Positions 49,301-57,803 are shown, counted from the first letter of the stretch. The stretch: DNA of 64,000 nt from Altererythrobacter sp. C41 (GCF_016803135.1 NZ_JAEVFE010000002.1:434001-498000), one strand, 5' to 3'. The notes: generated by a model from the sequence alone, not told the origin. Made by a program: numbers and translations.

Positions 49301-49483
49301 TCACGCCTCCACCGTCAGCCCGGCCTTCTCGGCCAATTGTTTGAACCATTCTCGCTGCCGTTCTGTCAGGGACGACGGATCGACAGCACATTGCCCGAGA
49401 AACGATCCAGCCTTCCTCGTCAGAGTCGTGCCGCTATTCAGGATCGCGAGCGCCAGGGCTCGACGTGCATGGAAGTCATCCAT
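49301..49483 (-). CDS. 60-residue uncharacterised protein
   Basis: Starts at an ATG within the end of the previous gene (8-bp overlap). Two helices with a basic centre (A-R-R-A-L-A-L-A-I-L-N-S-G-T-T-L-T-R-K) and E-R-Q-R-E-W-F-K-Q-L-A-E-K-A-G-L near the end. Likely a small regulatory or accessory protein of the replication operon. Not recognised. Confidence 0.5.
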   Translation of the reverse strand: MDDFHARRALALAILNSGTTLTRKAGSFLGQCAVDPSSLTERQREWFKQLAEKAGLTVEA

Positions 49484-49757
49484 GGGCTGCCTCCTGATCT
49501 GTAAACTGGGAAAAAAGCCGCTCGGCTTCGTCCTTGGAGAGTCGCCGTGCTCCGAACAGTCCCGCTCTACGGCGGGCAATTTGATATCGCCCGGCAGCGG
49601 TGGCCATCACCTTGGCAAAACGTCGCAGTTCGTGTAGGAGTTCGCCCTCGACACCAAGCCCCACCACAAGGCGTTCGAATCGAGGGTCGCACACCGTAAG
49701 GACCGTGCGGCCCTTTCGCTTTTCAGGGGTAGCGTTCCCCGTTCTGATTGGGGCCAT
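49476..49757 (-). CDS. 93-residue basic protein of the replication operon
   Basis: A basic N-terminus (K-R-K-G-R) leads into a helical domain (V-E-G-E-L-L-H-E-L-R-R-F-A-K-V-M-A-T-A-A-G-R-Y). It begins 3 bp after the AlpA-like gene and overlaps the next by 8 bp. No family recognised. Confidence 0.5.
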   Translation of the reverse strand: MAPIRTGNATPEKRKGRTVLTVCDPRFERLVVGLGVEGELLHELRRFAKVMATAAGRYQIARRRAGLFGARRLSKDEAERLFSQFTDQEAAHG

Positions 49758-49760
49758 TAT

Positions 49761-49967
49761 TCACGCAGCCTCCGCCTCGGAGGTGGATTGAAAGCGGTTG
49801 GCTTCCTTCCAGGCTTCGATGTCGGCGGGGTCATAAAGAACCTTGCCGCGCCGGCCAGGCGACTTGATGAACTTCGGCCCTCGTCCGGCAACTCGCCAGT
49901 TTTCAAGCGTGCCAGGCGACACTCCAATGCGAGGAGCCGCCGCCTTCGTGTCGAGCAGGTCGTGCAT
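49761..49967 (-). CDS. AlpA/excisionase-like helix-turn-helix protein
   Basis: 68 residues with the MerR-like HTH of the excisionase/AlpA group: T-K-A-A-A-P-R-I-G-V-S-P-G-T-L-E-N-W-R, then the wing V-L-Y-D-P-A-D-I-E-A-W. It would bind near att sites or the integrase promoter and direct excision. First gene of the leftward replication operon, some 640 bp from the integrase gene's end. Confidence 0.75.
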   Translation of the reverse strand: MHDLLDTKAAAPRIGVSPGTLENWRVAGRGPKFIKSPGRRGKVLYDPADIEAWKEANRFQSTSEAEAA

Positions 49968-50066
49968 TGCCTGTTCCCATCTGTTGGCCAGCGCGGGAGT
50001 GCGGGGCCTTCGATGGGTCAGAGTAATTAACAGTGAAAACGGGGGTGGCTACAAGATGGGTGACAT

Positions 50067-50615
50067 CTATTCGGTCGGTTTCGTCGCCCGGCGAGCGGAC
50101 GCTTCAAAAGAGTCTCGAATTGCCTCCAATTCCCGCGCGCGCTTTTCTCTCCGGTAGAACTGCCGATCGCTTCGGTTTGCTTCAGAATCCAACCGGTCCA
50201 ACAGATGAGGTCTGCCACGCCGGGCTTTAGCGACCTGATCGCAGCGGGTCGCAAATGTGATCGCCGGCCGCCATTTGCTGCCGATCACGCTCCGTCGTGA
50301 TGAGCCGAACAATCCGGTGCGGGGGGCAAAAGCGGCCGCATACCGGACCATCTCAATCGGCATCTCGAGTTTGATGCGTTGGCCCGGCTTGCCGGCAATC
50401 CTCTTCTCTCCGCGACCTGCCCCCCTAGTCAATCGCCGGTAAAGGAACGCGATCGTCATAGCGCGCCAGCGCTCCATCTCCGCTGTTGGTCGCGTATCGT
50501 AACCGCTAAGCAAGTCGCCCAGTACGGGGCGGTGGCTGTGCCCGCATAGAAAGAGTGCGAAGTCAGCCGCCTCCAGCCGCGTGGGTCGGATTGTACGGTG
50601 CGCTCCTCTAGGCAT
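50067..50615 (-). CDS. uncharacterised basic protein behind the integrase
   Basis: 182 residues from the ATG at 50615, 8 bp inside the integrase end, so coupled to it. Very basic, with a helical middle (M-E-R-W-R-A-M-T-I-A-F-L-Y-R-R-L-T) and a C-terminal helix rich in Arg/Glu. I do not recognise it. It could act with integrase in recombination, but nothing beyond coupling shows this. Confidence 0.5.
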   Translation of the reverse strand: MPRGAHRTIRPTRLEAADFALFLCGHSHRPVLGDLLSGYDTRPTAEMERWRAMTIAFLYRRLTRGAGRGEKRIAGKPGQRIKLEMPIEMVRYAAAFAPRTGLFGSSRRSVIGSKWRPAITFATRCDQVAKARRGRPHLLDRLDSEANRSDRQFYRREKRARELEAIRDSFEASARRATKPTE

Positions 50616-51870
50616 GAGCGCGGGCAGAAATCGCAACGATGTTTGTCTCGTCCGCCCCATCCAAGAGGGTGCTGATATGCCGCGACCACGCATCCAGGGC
50701 CGCTTTCTTCTCCGGCCCCCAGTGGTGGCGCTGATAGATGCCTGCCACCCCAGCCCGGGAGCCGGACCTGTGGTTCAGAATGGCCTCGGTGACTTCGAAC
50801 CGTACGCCCAGCCGCTGCATACCCGTGGCCAGAGTTCGGCGAAGATCGTGCAGCGTCCAATGGGGCAGGGCGGTGCCGTGGTTTGCTTTCTCGCACGCTG
50901 CATCCAGCCGTCTCTTCGCGCGAGAGTACCCTGAAACAGGCGTGTCGCCGGTAGTGCTGAACACGAAACCACGTCGCGGCCACGCCCCGGACTTCCCCGC
51001 CCTCTTCGCCAGCGCCTCAAGTTCGGCGAATGCGAGTTCCGAGATATGGTAGCTCACCGCCTCGCCGTTCTTGGCGCGGCTGGCAGGCAGCGACCAAAGC
51101 CTCTCAGCCCGCGACAGCTCTGCCCATGGCAGGCCGGCCACCTCGTTGCGCCTGGCGCCCCAGAGCACGAGCAGTCGGACCATGGGGCCGAAGGGGTAGC
51201 CAATCGTCTCGCTTGCCCGCCAGATTGTGACCAGCTCGTCGTCGCCCAGCGTTCGATCCCGCGACTTGGGCGGGGTCGGCGCTTCCATCGCGGCCATCGG
51301 TGAGGTTTCCAGATCACCTTCGCTGATCGCCCAGCGAAACAGGCGACGAAGCACCGCGAACAGCTTGCTCGCGCTCGCTGGTTTGTCTCGAAGAGGCCGG
51401 AGCACCGCAGATATGTCGCCTCGACGAATGTCCGGAAGCGGCTTGTTGCCGATCTCCGGCAGCGCATAGGCGCGCAGCATCGCCTCCACTTCGTCCGCCG
51501 AGGCCTTCCATGACACCTTCAGGCAGTCCGAAACGAAGCGATCGAGATAGCTGGAGAACGCCAGATCGACGACAACTCGGCGCCGCTCCTTCTTCTCCGT
51601 CTGGGGGTCGATGCCCTGCGTCACCAGCATCGCCAGCCGCTTCGCTTCCTTGCGAGCTTGATCCGGTGTGAGCGAACCATGCTTTCCGATGGTGTAGCGC
51701 CGGACCTTCGAGCCGCGCCCACCCATGCGATATTGGTACAGGTAGATCCGCGACCCGGCTGGAGTCACCTTCAGCCCGAAACCACGCAGCTTCTCATCCC
51801 ACAAGAGCTTGTCCTTCGCCCCTGGGTGGAGCGCGGTAACGGACGTGATCGTGATATTGCCAGTCGCCAT
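50608..51870 (-). CDS. P4-type tyrosine integrase
   Basis: 420 residues. The N-terminal arm-binding DUF4102 domain (D-E-K-L-R-G-F-G-L-K-V-T-P-A-G-S), core-binding domain and catalytic domain are in order. The catalytic set is visible: Arg in L-L-V-L-W-G-A-R-R-N-E-V-A-G, H-x-x-R in H-D-L-R-R-T-L-A-T, His in L-N-H-R-S-G, and Tyr in I-Y-Q-R-H. It integrates the element into tRNA-Thr and sits 130 bp from attR. The ATG at 51870 (M-A-T-G-N-I-T) matches the family start better than 51927. Confidence 0.93.
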   Translation of the reverse strand: MATGNITITSVTALHPGAKDKLLWDEKLRGFGLKVTPAGSRIYLYQYRMGGRGSKVRRYTIGKHGSLTPDQARKEAKRLAMLVTQGIDPQTEKKERRRVVVDLAFSSYLDRFVSDCLKVSWKASADEVEAMLRAYALPEIGNKPLPDIRRGDISAVLRPLRDKPASASKLFAVLRRLFRWAISEGDLETSPMAAMEAPTPPKSRDRTLGDDELVTIWRASETIGYPFGPMVRLLVLWGARRNEVAGLPWAELSRAERLWSLPASRAKNGEAVSYHISELAFAELEALAKRAGKSGAWPRRGFVFSTTGDTPVSGYSRAKRRLDAACEKANHGTALPHWTLHDLRRTLATGMQRLGVRFEVTEAILNHRSGSRAGVAGIYQRHHWGPEKKAALDAWSRHISTLLDGADETNIVAISARAHA

Positions 51871-51901
51871 GTGATTGCTAGCTCCGATTCCAGCAATCAC
51901 C
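51871..51901. repeat. possible arm-type sites (right end)
   Basis: GTGATTGCTAGC (51871-51882, inverted) and AGCAATCACC (51892-51901, direct) repeat the left-end sequence at 28105-28117. They overlap the integrase promoter region, where arm-type binding could also repress integrase. Confidence 0.4.
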
Positions 51902-51998
51902 GTAGCGGGAACTGCCGTGAACATCAATGGAACGCCGGGAACTCAATCGACAGGTTTCTCAGGTGCAGGGGCGTTGCTGCCGAGAGGAGGAGCATCTA

Positions 51999-52044
51999 AT
52001 TCGTAATGATGGGGTCAGGTGTTCGAGTCACCTAAGCGGCACCA
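51999..52044 (+). repeat. attR (partial tRNA-Thr 3' end)
   Basis: Matches 27999-28044 except for the first base and one compensated T-stem pair (AGGTG...CACCT here, ACGTG...CACGT at the left). It is not a full tRNA: no 5' half precedes it. Confidence 0.88.
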
Positions 52045-52080
52045 TTTTCCAAAAATCGTTGTTGGCAGGCGGACCGGCAG

Positions 52081-54747
52081 TCACTCAGCCCGTGTCACCC
52101 GCTCGCCGGCGGCGTGGTCGACGGTGACCGCGCGGCCGTAAGAGCCGTCCGCCGTGAGCGCGGAGCGCAATTCGATCGTGCCGTCCTGTCCGGGCTCGCA
52201 GCTCTCCAGGTCCGTCCACCCCGTTCCGCCGTCGCAGTGGATCACCAGGCCGGGAATCGCGACTCTGGTCTGCAACGCGCCGTCGGCCCGCACCACGCCC
52301 ACCGTCGGCAGCCGGAAGCTCCAGTCCGAGGCGGCGAGCTTGGGGAGTTCCTTTGCGCCGACGATGCTGGCGAAACGGTTCCAGTCGGCGGCCATCGCGG
52401 CGCGGCGATCGGCGCCGATCATCGGGTCGCCGAAACCGACCCGTGCGCCCGAATGGTCGTAGGGCACTTCCCAGGACGGGCGATGCCAGGCGCGTTCGGC
52501 CAATGCAAACATGCGAGGGAAGAGCTGGTATCCCAGCGTCTCGCGATCGCGGATCGTCTCGGTCCAGAGATGGCCCTGGATGCCGGCGAATGCGCGGCCT
52601 TCTTCGAGCGGGCGGTACGAGGCATCGCCGCCGCCCGGCCGGTCGTCGATCGTCAGCGCGCGCTCGCCATTGTCGCGCCAGTAGGCGGCGAGCCCGGGCA
52701 GGTTTTCCGGCATCATGGAGAACAGCTTGCGCGTCGGCGCGCGGCGGATCGCCCAGTAGTATCCGCCCTCCTCGGGATGGGCCGAGTAAGGCATGTCGAA
52801 ATAGAGCGCGTCGGGAATCGAGAGGATTACGTCCCACCCCAGATTCGCATGCCGGTGCGCGGTCTGCGCGCCCCCGCCGGCCAGCGTGCCCCAGACGTTG
52901 GACTGGACGCGGTCGGGCAGCTTGGCGGGATCGACGTGCGACAGCCCGTCGCTCCATGCCGCGGGAATCACGCCGCGATCGGCCACCATCTTCGCCACGC
53001 GCGCGATGAAGTAGCCGCCGAGATCCTCGATCTCCGACGGGCCTTCGCCGCTGGCGAGGAATTCCCGGCAGATCGGTGATTCGACCCAGGCGCCCGCGGT
53101 TTCGTCGGCGCCGATGTGATAGCGCTCCAGCGGCGTTCCGGCCTTTTCGTGCATCGCGATCAGCCGGTCCAGGACGTGCCCGACGAACCGGTAGGTCGAC
53201 GGACGGCAGACGTTGATCGTGTTGTCCGAATAATGCTGGATCGAGCGATAGCGGGTGGTGTCGGCCGGATCGGACAGGAGGAACCGCGCCGCCTCTTCTT
53301 CCGGCCGCCCGGCGGCGATCAGTCTGCGGTAGCGCGCATCCATCGCCCGGACTGCCGCGCGCGAGTGGCCCGGCATGTCGAGCGAAGGGATGACCTTCAC
53401 CTGCCGCGCGGCAGCGTAGCGGAGCAGGCCCACGTAGTCCTCGGCGGAGAGGAAGCCGCTTCCCGATCCCTCGGCGAACGGGCCGCTGCCGAGTTGGGGC
53501 AGCAGGCACTCGTCTTCCTCCAGGTCGTGGCACCGCCGGGCGCCGACTTCGGTCAGTTCGGGCAAGCCCTCGATGGCGAGCCGCCATCCCTCGTCGTCGG
53601 CGAGATGGAGATGGAGGCGGTTGAGCTTGTAGGCGGCCATCTGGTCGATCAGCGCGCGGATCGTCTCGGGCCCGTGGAAATTGCGCGCGATGTCGAGATG
53701 CAGCCCGCGAAAGCCGAAGCGCGGGGAATCGTCGATCGCGAGCGCCGGGACATCGCTATGGCCGGGGCGCACCAGCGCCGCGAGGCTCTGCACCGCATAG
53801 AACGCGCCTGCGGCGTCACCCGCGGCGACAGAGATGGTCTCGCCGGTAATCCGCAACCGATAGGCTTCGGGGCCCAGTGCCGGATCGGTTTCGACGATGA
53901 GCGGAATACCGGCGGGCGCCTGCGGAACGCCGAGTGCCTCAAGGTGCGCCATGGCCGGCGCCATCGCGGCGGTCAGCCGGGCGTCGCCCCGGAGCGTCAG
54001 ACCGCGCGCGAGATCGAGCCGTGCGCCTTCCGGGTCGCGCTCGACGTGGTTCGGCGTGGGAATGATCCCGCCATCCACCGCTTCGGCGACGAACGAGACG
54101 TCGCGATTTTCCGCACCGACCAGTTCGGGCGTCTCGAGCGGCGTCAGGTCGCGGCTCGATTGGCGGAGCGGGCCGGGCAGCGGCGCAAGATGCGGCAGAG
54201 CCTTCCGCCCCTGATAGTCGCTCGCGACCTCGCGCGTGCTGTCGATGATCGCCGCGTCGCCTTGCGGATCGACGACGTAGTAATTGGGCATGACCTTGGC
54301 CCGGGTGAGGATCACACCGCCGACGACGAAGGGTATTCTGCGGTTCTCGCCCGGCTGCAACGGGGGCGCATCCGAAGCGAAACGCAGGACGTGGAGATCG
54401 CCGTTGATATGCTCGACATGCGCGTCGCCATTGGGCGTGAGCGCCACCGGATCGACCTGGCTGAAGTAGATTTCGCGCCCGGCAAGCGCGAGCGGGCGTG
54501 AGGTGCTGAGGACGATCTCCGCCTCGGCGCAGGGCTGATCTCCGCTGACCCGGCCGTCGGGAAGCCGGCACGATCCCTCGCCGCGATTGGCGCGCACGCG
54601 ATAGGTGAGATCGAGCGCGGCGCCGATCGCTTCGGCGTCGCCTGCCGGCCTCCGGGGCGCTTCGGCCACGGCCGGCGACAGCGCCCCGGCTCCGGCGATC
54701 AGCGCAAGCAGCGCGGTCCCAATCCCTGGTCTTCTCACGTCAGCCAT
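52081..54747 (-). CDS. GH20 beta-N-acetylhexosaminidase
   Basis: 888 residues, secreted (signal peptide ending A-V-A-E-A near 30). Residues about 35-180 resemble the chitobiase carbohydrate-binding domain, 230-340 the GH20 N-terminal domain, and from 345 the catalytic barrel: G-F-R-G-L-H-L-D-I-A-R-N-F, H-L-H-L-A-D-D-E-G-W-R, and the catalytic Asp548-Glu549 in H-I-G-A-D-E-T. It releases GlcNAc from chitobiose and longer chito-oligomers in the periplasm or outside. The ATG at 54747 overlaps nagA by 8 bp; last gene of the leftward GlcNAc operon. Confidence 0.94.
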   Translation of the reverse strand: MADVRRPGIGTALLALIAGAGALSPAVAEAPRRPAGDAEAIGAALDLTYRVRANRGEGSCRLPDGRVSGDQPCAEAEIVLSTSRPLALAGREIYFSQVDPVALTPNGDAHVEHINGDLHVLRFASDAPPLQPGENRRIPFVVGGVILTRAKVMPNYYVVDPQGDAAIIDSTREVASDYQGRKALPHLAPLPGPLRQSSRDLTPLETPELVGAENRDVSFVAEAVDGGIIPTPNHVERDPEGARLDLARGLTLRGDARLTAAMAPAMAHLEALGVPQAPAGIPLIVETDPALGPEAYRLRITGETISVAAGDAAGAFYAVQSLAALVRPGHSDVPALAIDDSPRFGFRGLHLDIARNFHGPETIRALIDQMAAYKLNRLHLHLADDEGWRLAIEGLPELTEVGARRCHDLEEDECLLPQLGSGPFAEGSGSGFLSAEDYVGLLRYAAARQVKVIPSLDMPGHSRAAVRAMDARYRRLIAAGRPEEEAARFLLSDPADTTRYRSIQHYSDNTINVCRPSTYRFVGHVLDRLIAMHEKAGTPLERYHIGADETAGAWVESPICREFLASGEGPSEIEDLGGYFIARVAKMVADRGVIPAAWSDGLSHVDPAKLPDRVQSNVWGTLAGGGAQTAHRHANLGWDVILSIPDALYFDMPYSAHPEEGGYYWAIRRAPTRKLFSMMPENLPGLAAYWRDNGERALTIDDRPGGGDASYRPLEEGRAFAGIQGHLWTETIRDRETLGYQLFPRMFALAERAWHRPSWEVPYDHSGARVGFGDPMIGADRRAAMAADWNRFASIVGAKELPKLAASDWSFRLPTVGVVRADGALQTRVAIPGLVIHCDGGTGWTDLESCEPGQDGTIELRSALTADGSYGRAVTVDHAAGERVTRAE

Positions 54748-55885
54748 GAACCTTGCGCCCTCCGATCCAGGTCGAGTGCAGTTGCAATCCGGCGCCCAGC
54801 ACCACGAAATCGGCACGCGCGCCCTCGCGCAACGCGCCGTGGTCGTGTTCGCGCCCGAGGAAGGCCGCGGGATGGGTCGAGGCCATCGCCGCCGCCTGCG
54901 CCAGGTCAACGCCGAGCGTCTCGACCGTGTTGCGCAGCGCGCGGGCCATATCGAGATCGGAGCCGGCGAGTGTGCCGTCGTCGGCGCGGCAGGTGCCCGC
55001 CTCGACATGGATGCGGCGACCCTGGAGATAGAAGCAGCCGTCCTCCATCCCGACCGAGGGCATGGCGTCGGTCACCAGCATGAAGCGATCGAGCGGCTTG
55101 CATCGCAGCGCGAGGCGCAAGGTGACGGGCGAGACGTGGTGCCCGTCGACGATCAGCCCGCACCAGCTTTCCAGATCCTCCAGCGCGGCGCCGACGACGC
55201 CGGGCTCGCGGCTGGTCAGCGGCGACATCGCGTTGAACAGATGGGTGAAGCCCATGACCCCCGCGTCGAGCGCCGCGCGCATCGCGGCGTAAGTGGCGTT
55301 GGTGTGGCCGGCGCAGACGCGCACGCCGCGATCGCGCAGCGCGCGGATCACCGGCGGGCCGGCCTGCTCGGGCGAGAGCGTCACGACCGTGGTTCCACCG
55401 CGCAGGCGCGACATCAGTTCGACATGTTCTTCGAGGAACGGGCGGAACTTGGTCTCGTCGTGGACGCCCTTGCGGTCGGTGCTGAGGAAGGGGCCCTCCA
55501 GATGGATGCCGACCACGCCGGGGATGCCCTCGGCGATCGCGCGTTCGACCGCGTCGATCGCCGCGGCGACTTTGTCGAGTTCGTCGCTGATCAGCGTCGG
55601 CAGCAGCGCGGTCGTGCCGAAGCGCGCGTGGGTTTCGGCAATCGCGCGGATCGCCGCGACCGAGGGATCGTCGTTGAACAGCACCCCGCCGCCGCCGTTG
55701 ACCTGAATGTCGACGAAGCCGGGCAGGAGGTGCGCACCATCGAGTTCGATCCGCTCGGCATTCCCGGGAAGGCCCGATTCGTCGACGACCGCGGCGATCC
55801 GGTCGCCTTCGACCAGCACGGCGCGCCCCTCCAGGAAGCGCCCGCCGACGAGGATCCGGCCGCCAACGAAAGCCTTCGCAGTCAT
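54740..55885 (-). CDS. nagA: N-acetylglucosamine-6-phosphate deacetylase
   Basis: 381 residues, normal for NagA. It converts GlcNAc-6-P to GlcN-6-P and acetate. Visible are P-G-F-V-D-I-Q-V-N-G, the metal Glu in I-H-L-E-G-P-F, the metal His residues in A-G-H-T-N-A and F-T-H-L-F-N-A-M-S, and the catalytic Asp in V-T-D-A-M. The start at 55885 overlaps the deaminase stop by 4 bp; the longer open frame upstream runs through that gene. Confidence 0.95.
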   Translation of the reverse strand: MTAKAFVGGRILVGGRFLEGRAVLVEGDRIAAVVDESGLPGNAERIELDGAHLLPGFVDIQVNGGGGVLFNDDPSVAAIRAIAETHARFGTTALLPTLISDELDKVAAAIDAVERAIAEGIPGVVGIHLEGPFLSTDRKGVHDETKFRPFLEEHVELMSRLRGGTTVVTLSPEQAGPPVIRALRDRGVRVCAGHTNATYAAMRAALDAGVMGFTHLFNAMSPLTSREPGVVGAALEDLESWCGLIVDGHHVSPVTLRLALRCKPLDRFMLVTDAMPSVGMEDGCFYLQGRRIHVEAGTCRADDGTLAGSDLDMARALRNTVETLGVDLAQAAAMASTHPAAFLGREHDHGALREGARADFVVLGAGLQLHSTWIGGRKVHG

Positions 55886-56922
55886 GTCGTCTCCGTGATC
55901 TTGCTGAGGTGCGGCGGGGAATCCGGGTTCTCGCCCAGCGCGACCGCCCGCCGGTTGACGAGGCGATAGAAGGATTGGGCGAGCAGGATCGGCTGCAGGC
56001 GCGGATCGCCGGCCAGCGTCGGCAGCGTCAGGCATCCGCGCGCCGTGGCACCGGCGATGACGACTTCGGCGCCCATCTCGGCGAGCTTCTCGGCGGTGTC
56101 GACGACGTTGCCGGCGGTCGCATCGTCCTGCGCCAGCGCGAGGACTGGGAAGCCGGGGCGGACGATCGCCGCCGGGCCGTGCAGGACTTCGGCGGCGCTG
56201 TAGGCTTCGGCGTGGATGCGGCAGGTCTCCTTGAACTTGAGCGCCGCTTCCTGCGCCACGCAGAGGCCGATGCCGCGGCCGATAACGAACAGGCTCTGCG
56301 CGCCGGCCAGCTTCTCGTCGGCCGCGCTCCAGTCGAGCTCCCAGGCTTCGGTCATCCGCTCGGGCAGCGCCGCGAGCGCGCCCGTCAACTCCTCGTCCTC
56401 CGTCCAGGCGGCTACGATCCGGGCGATCATCGCGAGCGAGGCCAGGTACGACTTGGTCGCGGCGACCGACGTCTCGGGAACGGCATGCAGCGGCGCGACG
56501 TGGTCGGCCAGTTCGGCGAGCGGCGACGAGGTCTGGTTCACCAATGCGACCAGCCGGGCGCCGCCCTCGCGCGCGCTGCGCGCCGCGGCGACGATGTCGG
56601 GGCTACGGCCGGACTGCGATATCGCCAGACAGGCCGCTCGCTCGAGCGCGCTCTCGGCGTCGTAGATCGAGCTCACCGAAGGGGCCCAGGAAACCACCGG
56701 CACCTTTGCCGCCGTCTCGATCAGATACTTGGCGTACGTCGCAGCGTGATCCGAGCTTCCGCGCGCGACGGTGGCGATCAATCGCGGCTCGAGCGTGCGT
56801 AAGGCCGCGCCGATCTCCGCGATCGCTTCGCCCGAATCGGCGGCCTGCCGCGCGACGCATCCGTGCGCCTCGCCGGCTTCGGCGAACATCAGCGTGGCGC
56901 TTTCGCGGGCGGTCCGGGTCAT
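55882..56922 (-). CDS. SIS-domain glucosamine-6-phosphate deaminase (NagB-II type)
   Basis: 346 residues made of two SIS domains: A-R-G-S-S-D-H-A-A-T-Y near 65 and S-Q-S-G-R-S-P-D near 110 in the first, I-G-R-G-I-G-L and E-A-A-L-K-F-K-E-T in the second. It lacks the glutaminase domain of GlmS, as expected of NagB-II proteins, which deaminate GlcN-6-P to fructose-6-P. Operon position before nagA supports this. I took the ATG at 56922, 1 bp after the GntR stop, over the one at 56964. Confidence 0.88.
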   Translation of the reverse strand: MTRTARESATLMFAEAGEAHGCVARQAADSGEAIAEIGAALRTLEPRLIATVARGSSDHAATYAKYLIETAAKVPVVSWAPSVSSIYDAESALERAACLAISQSGRSPDIVAAARSAREGGARLVALVNQTSSPLAELADHVAPLHAVPETSVAATKSYLASLAMIARIVAAWTEDEELTGALAALPERMTEAWELDWSAADEKLAGAQSLFVIGRGIGLCVAQEAALKFKETCRIHAEAYSAAEVLHGPAAIVRPGFPVLALAQDDATAGNVVDTAEKLAEMGAEVVIAGATARGCLTLPTLAGDPRLQPILLAQSFYRLVNRRAVALGENPDSPPHLSKITETT

Positions 56923-56923
56923 G

Positions 56924-57667
56924 TCAGTGGCCGAGATTGAGTTCGGCGACGAAGTCGTAGGCATCGCCGCGATAGTAGGAGCGCGTCCACTCGACCGCGG
57001 CGCCGGCGGCGTTGAAGCCGATGCGCTCGATGAACAGTCCGGCGCTGCCGGGTTCGACCAGCATCAGCTCCGCCTGTTCCTCGGTAAAGAGCACGGCGCG
57101 CAGGCGCTGGAGTGCGCGGACCGGGCGCTGGTTGCGGATGCGCAGCGCCTCGTAGAGCGAATCCTCCACCGCGTGTTCGGACGGCAGGCAGGCGGCGGGA
57201 ACGGTGGCGTACTCGATCGCCATGGGGACGTTGTCGGCGCAGCGGAGGCGGTGGAACCGCAGCACCGCCGTGCCCGGGCTGAGCGACAGGCTGAGCGATT
57301 CCTCGGGCGTGACCAACCCGCGCTCGCGCATCAGCCAGTCGCTGCGGACCTTGCGCCCGCGCGAAACCATGTCCTCGGTGAACGAGGTCAGCGTGGCGAA
57401 GCTCTTCTCCACGCGGCCGGCGACGAACGTGCCCGATCCGCGCTTGCGGACCAGCAGGCCGTCCTCGACCAGCCCGTCGATCGCCTTGCGCACCGTCACG
57501 CGCGAGATTTCCAGCGTCTCGGCGATATCCCGTTCGGACGGGAGCGGATCGTCGGCATCCCACAGGTTCGACTCGATCGCGCCCCGCAGAACCTTGGTGA
57601 GCCGCTGGTATAGCGGTGTGCCGGTCGTGGTATTGAAGGTGCTCTTGAGGCCCTGAAGTGCGTTCAC
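56924..57667 (-). CDS. GntR/HutC-family regulator of GlcNAc genes (NagR/DasR-like)
   Basis: 247 residues. N-terminal winged helix (P-L-Y-Q-R-L-T-K-V-L-R-G-A-I, L-P-S-E-R-D-I-A-E-T-L-E-I-S-R-V-T-V-R-K-A-I) and a C-terminal UTRA ligand domain (F-I-E-R-I-G-F-N-A-A-G-A-A-V-E-W-T-R-S-Y-Y-R-G-D). Related regulators repress GlcNAc uptake genes and release DNA on binding GlcN-6-P or GlcNAc-6-P. First gene of the leftward operon, facing candidate operators. Confidence 0.9.
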   Translation of the reverse strand: MNALQGLKSTFNTTTGTPLYQRLTKVLRGAIESNLWDADDPLPSERDIAETLEISRVTVRKAIDGLVEDGLLVRKRGSGTFVAGRVEKSFATLTSFTEDMVSRGRKVRSDWLMRERGLVTPEESLSLSLSPGTAVLRFHRLRCADNVPMAIEYATVPAACLPSEHAVEDSLYEALRIRNQRPVRALQRLRAVLFTEEQAELMLVEPGSAGLFIERIGFNAAGAAVEWTRSYYRGDAYDFVAELNLGH

Positions 57668-57734
57668 CCGCTCAAATCCCTGAAAGTTGCCGCTTATTGC
57701 CGTTCCAGCACGAAACCACCGACAAAGCCATATA

Positions 57735-57803
57735 AGACCAATATTACCAATTCACTTCAAAAACAACCATTGGTTATAGTTTGGTATTGCAATTGGCAAC
57801 AAG
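57735..57803. promoter_or_regulatory. shared control region with TTGGT/ACCAA operator-like repeats
   Basis: The 226-bp gap between the divergent GntR and TonB receptor genes is A/T-rich and holds ACCAATATTACCAA (57737-57750), the dyad AACCATTGGTT (57765-57775) and TTGGTATTGCAATTGG (57781-57796). Clusters of T-T-G-G-T and A-C-C-A-A half-sites fit the GntR/DasR-type operator style. Binding is inferred. Confidence 0.5.

Larger units (their letters stand above)
27999..52044. mobile_element. 24-kb integrated phage-like/satellite-like element at tRNA-Thr
   Basis: The element is bounded by 46-bp direct repeats in the tRNA-Thr 3' end, with a tyrosine integrase next to the right end. It carries a repressor with a two-operator switch, an AlpA-like protein, a replication-initiator-like gene with internal iteron-like repeats, a virion operon (tailspike and ejection-type proteins), a DUF5681 protein, a SRAP peptidase, and cargo near the left end. 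I can see no capsid, portal, scaffold, large terminase or lysis enzyme gene. It may be a decayed podovirus-like prophage, or a phage satellite that relies on a helper for heads and packaging. Several cargo genes near 28.5-31.8 kb look less GC-rich than the host. Confidence 0.85.

Noticed and set aside
27999-52044. Intact temperate prophage
   Set aside because: Head, portal, large terminase and lysis genes are not recognisable, and 24 kb is short for a podovirus-like phage; listed as an incomplete or satellite-like element.
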